From positions 16,394,094-16,458,093 of the forward strand of contig NC_092563.1 of the NCBI RefSeq assembly GCF_037975245.1: a stretch of DNA of 64,000 nt, written 5' to 3'. This DNA is from Apostichopus japonicus. Taxonomy: Eukaryota; Echinodermata; Holothuroidea; Aspidochirotida; Stichopodidae. Below the pieces are notes generated by a model. That model worked only from the letters and a program-made list of their open reading frames with translations, was not told the DNA's origin and made no database searches. Shown in pieces: positions 56,601-64,000 of this stretch; position 1 is the stretch's first letter, and each line of letters starts with the position of its first letter. The translations under genes were made by a program, and so were the position numbers.

Positions 56601-59425
56601 ATTCACTGTACATTGCAGCTTGCTAGGAAGATTTTGTTCTGCGGTGAAATGTAACAAAATTTTTAATTTCATGCAGAAAAAGACAGAAGTGGCTTTTATT
56701 AGTACATATAATATATCTGAACATGTTTGATTTTAGAAATGTCTGAATCCATGATATCAAGGATCCAAGTATAGATCGAGGGAATAATTTATCCGAGTCC
56801 CATCACAAAATGCTGTGTAAAATTGGCTCCACACAAGTCCAGACATATGCTGCACTGTAGTTGTTTTACAGTACATACAGTAGGAACCATAGCATCATTG
56901 TGCAATAGTACAGTACAGTACCACCTACTGTACTTAGCACGGTAAAAGCCAAGTGATTTGGACAGCCTCTTCTCATGATTGGGATTTAGATTCTTCTTCT
57001 TAAATTTACTGTTTTGCTACAAAGGGAGAGGAGTTGAGTAAGTTTAGTCTTTCGTGATAATTTAACCCAAATTAATTATGGGATTTGATCATGAGACAGC
57101 CCTTTATTTGTACAGTATTTCTTAGACTAGTAAAGATGATGTTACAGTGCAATGCATTGTAACCTGTATCAGTCACGTCGTGGAGATAAATTACTTCCAA
57201 GGGGCTGTTGTTGGTTTAGTGCTGATTTTTACTATCAAAAGCAAGCTGTACTGTTGATAATTGCAACTTTAGACCCTTTGTTAAAACCGCAGATCTCTGA
57301 TTCTCTAAGATAAGATAATTCAGTGGAGGGATGATGTCACATTTATAGGTCTGGCAATATTGCTCAATACCGTATAGCTAACCTGTAGGTTACTTTGGTT
57401 TAAATCACAGCCTTTACATTCACCCATCCACCTTTTAACCCAGTGATAGTATTTTACTAAAACAATGGAGAAAATAAATAGTTTACACGATGAGGATGTA
57501 CAGTACATGAAGTGACATCATGCACATTATCTCTGTCAAGTACCGATAGTACTACAGTAGTATGTGCTGTTGGGTTAACAGTCCATGTGATGGACCTTAT
57601 ATTACCTCATGTCCTCAGTGTGTACTACTGTACAAATATTATACGTCCAATATGTTGCAATTTAGTGAGAGAAAGAAATCATTTTTTTTTTGTATTCAGG
57701 CCTAAGAATTCAGGCTATTTGATGGCAAAATACAAGTAGATTTAGCCATTCATTTGCCTGTTGGAAAAATGCACTTGCAGTTTTCTGCCAGAAGGCATTA
57801 ACAATGTTGACATTAAGTTTAATGATTTAAAACTGATGTGTTAATAAGTTAATAAAGCTTTGTTTTAGCAAGTTGACTATTCAAGTACATGTCCATTTCT
57901 TAGCAAGTGGCTCAGAGTTTTGCAAAAGTTCTAGGTCTAGCATGTATTACACATGATGAAACCGGAGGGAAGCAAATTGTTTAGACTAGGAACTGTTCCT
58001 CAGTAATTGTATACCAAGAGAGCCAAGGGCTTTTAATCCCATGATGTCATGTCGTCATGAAAAGAATAAAACAAATAGCAAGTTTTAGTTGTAGTTTATT
58101 AGTCAGGTCAGTTTAGGTACAGTAGGTATTGTTGTCAGTAGGTTCCAACTTCATGATCTGTTTTGTCATCAGTAGGATGGCTTAGTCATCACTTTATGAG
58201 AATTACTGACTGAATCTCATGAAAACATTAAAGAATATCAAAAACCAGGTTAATATTCAGTCAAGTGGATATATCAATTAATCAATATTTTACAGTATGT
58301 ATGTTTTTTTCTCTCTCTTTTTTTTTGGCTTGTTGTTCTGGCATCAAATACTGATAATATCAGTAAATAACTGGTACCTGAGTCATTTGCAAAAACAGTT
58401 TCAATCTATTGTCAATCATCTTTTGTTAAAAACAATTGTGTTCCTGTTCTTTCAGGAGTAAAGTTGGCCTTGTCTGCTAAAGTCAACCCAAATTGAATGC
58501 ACTTTTTACTGAACAGCCTGAGCACAGTTACTTTACAGTATGTTATTGTGTACTTAATATGCTCCATTAAATTGTGTCTGAGTGGCTGGTTCTGTGATCA
58601 ATTTATCATCACTGAAATGTTTAGATATAGCAATTGACGTGTTTGAAATTCCGTTGTCTCAGTGCATGCACCTCTTCTACCTACAGTGGGCTGTGTACGA
58701 TACAGACTATACAGTACGGTATAATCACTCGTGGTCAAACTTCCCCCACAGTGCATCTCACCAAAATGAGATATTTCAGTGAAATAAATTAAATCAAAGG
58801 AACAGGTCAAAATGATGCATGTGACATATATCCAGACATCCACCAGCGTATTTCATTTGTGTAGCGTATGGCAATTAATGACAGGTCAATATGCTGTTAA
58901 TTAAAAGTGTTTGTAATGCTCTAATAAACAACACAAAGATTGAATTGAGAAATACCGCATTGCAGTTGATGTGTGCTCTAGGGAACTAGTCCAGGAAATG
59001 ATAACCTTATTTCAATTTTGTTTCTGCTTTTAAAATGTTTGGCAACCCAATACTGGTTTTACATCAATTCCATCCTATTCTTCTGTGTAACAATATTCAA
59101 GTTGTTTAATGATCTTTTCAGAAGTTTCAACTGTACTCATGAAAGTCGTTTATCTATTCATACATATTTATAATCCATATTCATTTGCATATATGGTCAC
59201 TTCAAGTTTCATGTGTAATAATTCTCTGTTCTCTTTCTGCCTTTGTGTAAAAAAAAAACCCTAAGAGGGTAACATTGTAAATACGTCGTTGTCAACAACA
59301 GGAAAAAGAAATATATGAAATGTTGTATATGCTAAGTATTCACATAAATATCACAGCTTGTTGTTCATAAGTTACTCAGATACAGTTTTTTTTTTGTACC
59401 TGCTTTTGCAGTCTCCTTTTGAGAA

Positions 59426-59495
59426 TATTTCCATTTCAATTTAGCTTCCACAATGTTCAGAATTATTTCCATTTCGATTCAGCTTCCACAATGCT
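59426..59495. repeat. Tandem duplication of about 37 bp
   Basis: Two adjacent copies of ATTTCCATTTC(A/G)ATT(T/C)AGC followed by TTCCACAATG(T/C)T(T/C)AG, differing at a few positions. Confidence 0.75.
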
Positions 59496-59987
59496 TAGCA
59501 TTTACTTGTCTCATGTCTGCATCCTCTCACTTACCAGTAGGGTCTGCGGACCCCCCCCCCATAGAGGTCTGTAGAAGAATTTGGGGTCCATCAGCCACAG
59601 AAGCCTTTAGAGGGGGGTGGGGTGGGGGAATGGTGTCAGTGAAAGCTGGTCGTATCCATCAACATTTTCTGACTTATGCCATCAGGACAGTCAGAACAAG
59701 TCTGAGATTGCCTTTGCCATCTCAGGTCAAAGGAATCCCAAATTTTCTTGACCTCTACCTAATTGGTGATGTTACTACTTATGGGGTTTTGGCTTGGGTT
59801 TTAATATTCACTCATTGTCATCAGGATCCATGGATGGAAAATGATTGATCATAATTGAAAGAATCATATTGTATTTAATCTGGGGATATTTTCCTTGCCA
59901 TGGTCCCTTTAATAACAAAGATTTGATTCAAGCTTCACCATTCAAGTTTGATTTAAAAATGAAATAATCCCTTGTTCTTACCTTCAT

Positions 59988-60086
59988 ATATTAAGGTTGA
60001 TATCATTCATAATGATACTTATATTAAGGTTGATATCATCCATAATGATACTCATATTAAGGTTGATATCATCCATAATGATACTC
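59988..60086. repeat. 33-bp tandem repeat, three copies
   Basis: Three head-to-tail copies of a 33-bp unit beginning ATATTAAGGTTGATATCAT, with single-base differences. Each copy contains the local inverted pair ATATCAT / ATGATA. Confidence 0.9.
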
Positions 60087-61370
60087 ACTTATATTGATAG
60101 ATGGTTGAACAGAGAGAGAAAGTAAATCATTACCATTCTGCTAGTACAGTATTTAAAGATCTCTCCATAGAAACTACTAAACACCTAGCATTAATGACAG
60201 TAGCCAAATTGGTCAGAGGACTTCCATGCAACTTCCATGCAGGTGAACTTTATATGAAAGGTCTTTCTCCAATGATCAAATCGAGTGTGTGTTTTTTTTT
60301 GGTACTTGAAGTATGACACAATGTTGTGCAATATCAGTTCAGATGTAACACATGTATTGAAAGTGATGTACAGTAATGTAGACTGATATGTGAAGGTCAG
60401 ATGGCTGGGGTGGGGTAGAGAGAGGGGGGATAAGTAACTTTCAGTCAGATTAATTGATTAGTTAATACACATTGTTTAATTACCTTAATTTTGTGATCTT
60501 CTTAATTTAGTCATTATTTTATGGTCAGAACCAGTTTAAAGAAAGAAAATCACTTTTGAACAATAACATAAGAAAAGAATTGTTAAAAAAGGATATTATG
60601 CTCTCACCAGAGGATAGATTCATATTCTTGTTCAGTGATCGCAAGTTTATCTGGATACTTTGCAAAATGCGAAATTAATAGTACCGTACTACCTCAATAT
60701 TGTACTTTCTCTGGCATTAACTTTAATGAAAATTGACTAATTTCTACACTATAAAACATTTTGAACTAGCAGATTGCAAGGTATGGTTTGCTTTCACTAG
60801 GTAGTAATGGCGAGAAGAGTGAAAGTTTGAAATAATGAGTCCAGAAAGAAACTTGAGACATTTAATAGTTTTGAATTTTGTTTTGGGCTTATTTTTAGTC
60901 CATTAGTTTTACTGCAGGATAAACTCTTTATGTATTGGATATGATGCACACTTTAACACTATGCCATGATGTGGATTATCAAAATGCTGTGTTCTGTTCG
61001 AAATGGAGAAATAGATGAAAATAAAAGGGAAGAAAATATAACAATTTGAACTCTCTTTCTCTCTGTCTCATTCTTTTCCTTCTTTTCTCTCCCTTCCTTC
61101 TTGGCGAATTTGAGTGAATACTGTACATGTGAAATTCTTTAAAAAAATATGTTAAATGACATAATACAAATGGAATATCTTTAGGAACATTGCCAAGCCA
61201 GGCCTATCCTATCCTAATCCCCTTCCACCTCCCCTTCCACCTCCCCATCCTCCTCCCCTTCCCCATCGTACTATGACATCTAATTCAAGGTCCTTTTATT
61301 GTCACACAACTTGAAGAGAATCTCTTTATAGGAAATAGTTTCGCCAGGATTTTAATTTTATATTGTTTAC

Positions 61371-61410
61371 ATATATATATATATAATATATATGTGTATG
61401 TATATATTAC
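61371..61410. repeat. TA-rich microsatellite
   Basis: ATATAT runs interrupted by TGTGTATG. Confidence 0.7.
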
Positions 61411-62975
61411 GTACAGGATATACACAGAAATCTATGTTGTACGAGAGTGGTAAGGGAAGGAATGGTCAAAATGAGACAATATAGACACTATGTATAGTAT
61501 ACGCTACACATTGTCACGATAGCAAACAAAGGATAATGCCAAACAATATATGCCTAAGATCCCTACCCACTCCTTCCCCAGTGGTGTATACATTGTTTCA
61601 AAGATAGGCCTCTCCCCCAGACTGATTTAGGTATACGGGCTGTGCTTATATCATATATATGGAAGGGCTAGGGGCGAATGAAGGATTTTATCAAGAATTG
61701 GTGTAGCCCTGGGGTAGTTGAAGCCCAATCCCCATGTAGGGGAACTTTGTGGGGATCCTCCCCCATAAACAAAAATAAAAGTGGAGATGTCAAATGACCA
61801 GTGCATTCCTCAGAATATCTGTAAATACTTAGGGTCTATATAATAGCTGTAAAACACAAGGTTACGGTGCTAATAAAATCTGTTGACTTTCTGTATGTGG
61901 TTGAAAGGGGATATTACACCCCCTATTGCAGTGGCTTAACTCTTCCCCGGCTGTATATAAAACACCCCCCCCCCCTTCCCGGACTTAACCAGTTTCCACC
62001 GACTGAGCATGCCAACGTGGAGGTCCGCCCGCCTTATTCACTTGATGATATAGGACTCTTGTTAATCATTTCATCACATCATACAGTTCAAGACACGCTT
62101 TCAATATACGGATCAATTTCATATTTACTCGCGAATAAAATGATCTTGTCTCCTCTGCACATACAGTATTATATAGGAAGGAAACCTCACAGCGCGACTA
62201 TATAGCTCTTCCAAGTATATTCATGTATAAGATGGTGTAATAATACAAGTGCTTGCCAATATGCAAAATTCTACAACGCGCTGAAGTTTTGACATTGACG
62301 GGTTAAAATTTCATTACCGATTGTCTTGTTCGTTCAGATGGAAGAAACAGTCTTTTGGGATGAGTTTGGACGTAAAATAAGGAAAAGGACTAGAAATAGA
62401 TGTTTACTTCAGAAACACTGATTGACTGAATTTCCTTCCATGAAGTCAGTTGGACGGCGTACAGTTCATAACTATTTGAATTTCAATTATATTCATAGGA
62501 AAGAATTATTGATACAGAGGTGAGGAAATGGAAAATTAGACCGTTATACGATTGATACGACGGTTCAATGCAGTTCTGATACACTATCAGCCGCCATTAT
62601 AGTCTCCTAACATTGTGACTGGAATCCTCGTGTGAATTATTATGTACAGCATAGTTTGTAGTATCTCATCTTCATGTGAAAAGATATACCTACTTTGCGA
62701 CATGGTTTGACCGAATAGTTTTTTTTCTCCTTTGCAAAAGTTAACTTTTGAATGATCGGCTTTGTTGAACTCCTGGTTCGAAAATTGAGTTTAATGATGC
62801 GATTGAACTGAATTGAACTATAAAACGGAGTCACACTGGCCGTCACCTCCTCCCGCAGACAGACCCCCCTCCCCATGTGACACATACACACTAACGCACA
62901 TTGGTTACAAACAGTAGGCTATGCTTATTTGCTAAGCTCTTAATAATATCAGTCACATTTTCGCATGGGGACCTA

Positions 62976-63075
<100 letters not shown>

Positions 63076-64000
63076 CCCTATACACGGTAGTTGTGTTTTT
63101 TTTTAATGTATATCACGGAGCTGAAGGATATACTGCATCATTTAGATAGACCTATACAGAACAGCAATAATTACTCAGCATGTGCCCTTGATATTGGTAT
63201 TTCTTGTACGCGTGTATAATCACACAGTTTATTATCCGTACTATACATAAGTCTGTGTACTAATATTATAGCGCACAGATGACCCACAATTGAACCACTA
63301 CACTAGGAGCTCGATAACAGCCCCGTGGTAAAGGATTGTGTAACTGTATACCAGCGGCTAGTCCGCACGTATATAGTGTTCAAATGGGACCCTGGATGAC
63401 GAGCCGACAGACACATTTGTCAGCGCTATTCATATACAGGTCAATGGAAAATTTCTTCACGAGGAAAAGAGTTGATGAACCCGGTAGGGAAGATTCCATA
63501 TATGTAGTACTAGACAAATAGACAGCAAATATTATTAAATATTTACAGTTTCTGTTTTTTTATATTATTTATTTAATCTGTTTTTCATGTTTGAAAATAA
63601 ATAGTTTTAATAATGAGTTAGTGCAGTCATAATATATGATACCATATATGTAACTCTTTTGCACAGACGTGTTTTATGAGCTGACGTCAGTATCGAAATG
63701 GTCGCAACAATTTTGTTACTTTTATATACAACGATATTTACATTTATTCATTTCATATTATTGTTTAATTGTATTTGGGGGAGGGGGAGATGGTTAGGCT
63801 ACTAAAAAAAGTGGAAGTACTTCCTCAATAGTAGAACACATTATGCATTACATTGTTAACAACCGTATACCATTAATATAGCGGAAACTAAGAATCAAAG
63901 ATACAAATTATCCGCTCCCTACAGTACCCCCCCCCCTCCCCCCACACACACACATCTTCTTTTTTTTTGTAGCTTTTCTGTATGTCTCTCATATATTAAG

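Noticed and set aside
59453-59848. 131-codon open frame downstream of PDP1
   Set aside because: It begins in a local tandem duplication, contains C- and G-runs, and resembles no known family.

Overview
The window is animal (metazoan) nuclear DNA. It has spliced genes with GT-AG introns, AATAAA polyadenylation signals, simple-sequence repeats, MITEs and a PIF/Harbinger transposon with introns. Two conserved metabolic genes (AGXT2 and a PDP1-type phosphatase) sit beside a lineage-specific kinase family. The repeat style fits a marine invertebrate deuterostome, perhaps an echinoderm such as a sea cucumber. That placement is inference only, because no species-diagnostic sequence is present.

Layout. 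(1) 1-21,990: a tandem segmental duplication carrying four copies of one protein-kinase gene on the + strand. Copy 1 is cut by the window edge, leaving only its last exon. Copies 2, 3 and 4 are intact: four coding exons each, 416 residues each, with identical exon lengths and phases. The repeat units are about 8.1, 6.6 and 6.0 kb. Sequence comparison places copies 3 and 4 as the youngest pair. Unit-specific insertions include a 7-bp G-rich minisatellite, an inverted-repeat MITE cluster, and a hAT-type MITE found only in intron 3 of copy 3. (2) 21,990-26,350: repeat-rich DNA without a recognisable gene, including a TTAA-flanked MITE. (3) 41,161 down to 26,705, - strand: a complete 13-exon AGXT2 gene (mitochondrial alanine-glyoxylate aminotransferase 2, 513 residues) whose whole coding structure could be traced. 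(4) 41,162-46,060: intergenic, no gene seen. (5) 46,061-51,642: a full-length, apparently intact Harbinger DNA transposon. It encodes a Myb/SANT-like protein on + (216 residues, five coding exons) and a HARBI1-like DDE nuclease on - (353 residues, two exons). (6) 51,938-53,398: a single-exon PDP1-type pyruvate dehydrogenase phosphatase catalytic subunit, starting only about 300 bp after the transposon. (7) 53,400-63,999: no recognisable protein gene. The first 5 kb is strikingly rich in the 7-mer TACAGTA and its complement.

How the parts relate. The kinase array is a young, expanding family. Every catalytic landmark is kept, but the HRD motif is HCD (a non-RD kinase), there is an unusual acidic insert before DFG, and the N-terminus is basic. 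AGXT2 and the PDP1-type gene are both mitochondrial enzymes of amino-acid/pyruvate metabolism and point away from each other, with the transposon in the roughly 10.8 kb between their start codons. No bacterial features, CRISPR arrays or viral genes were seen.
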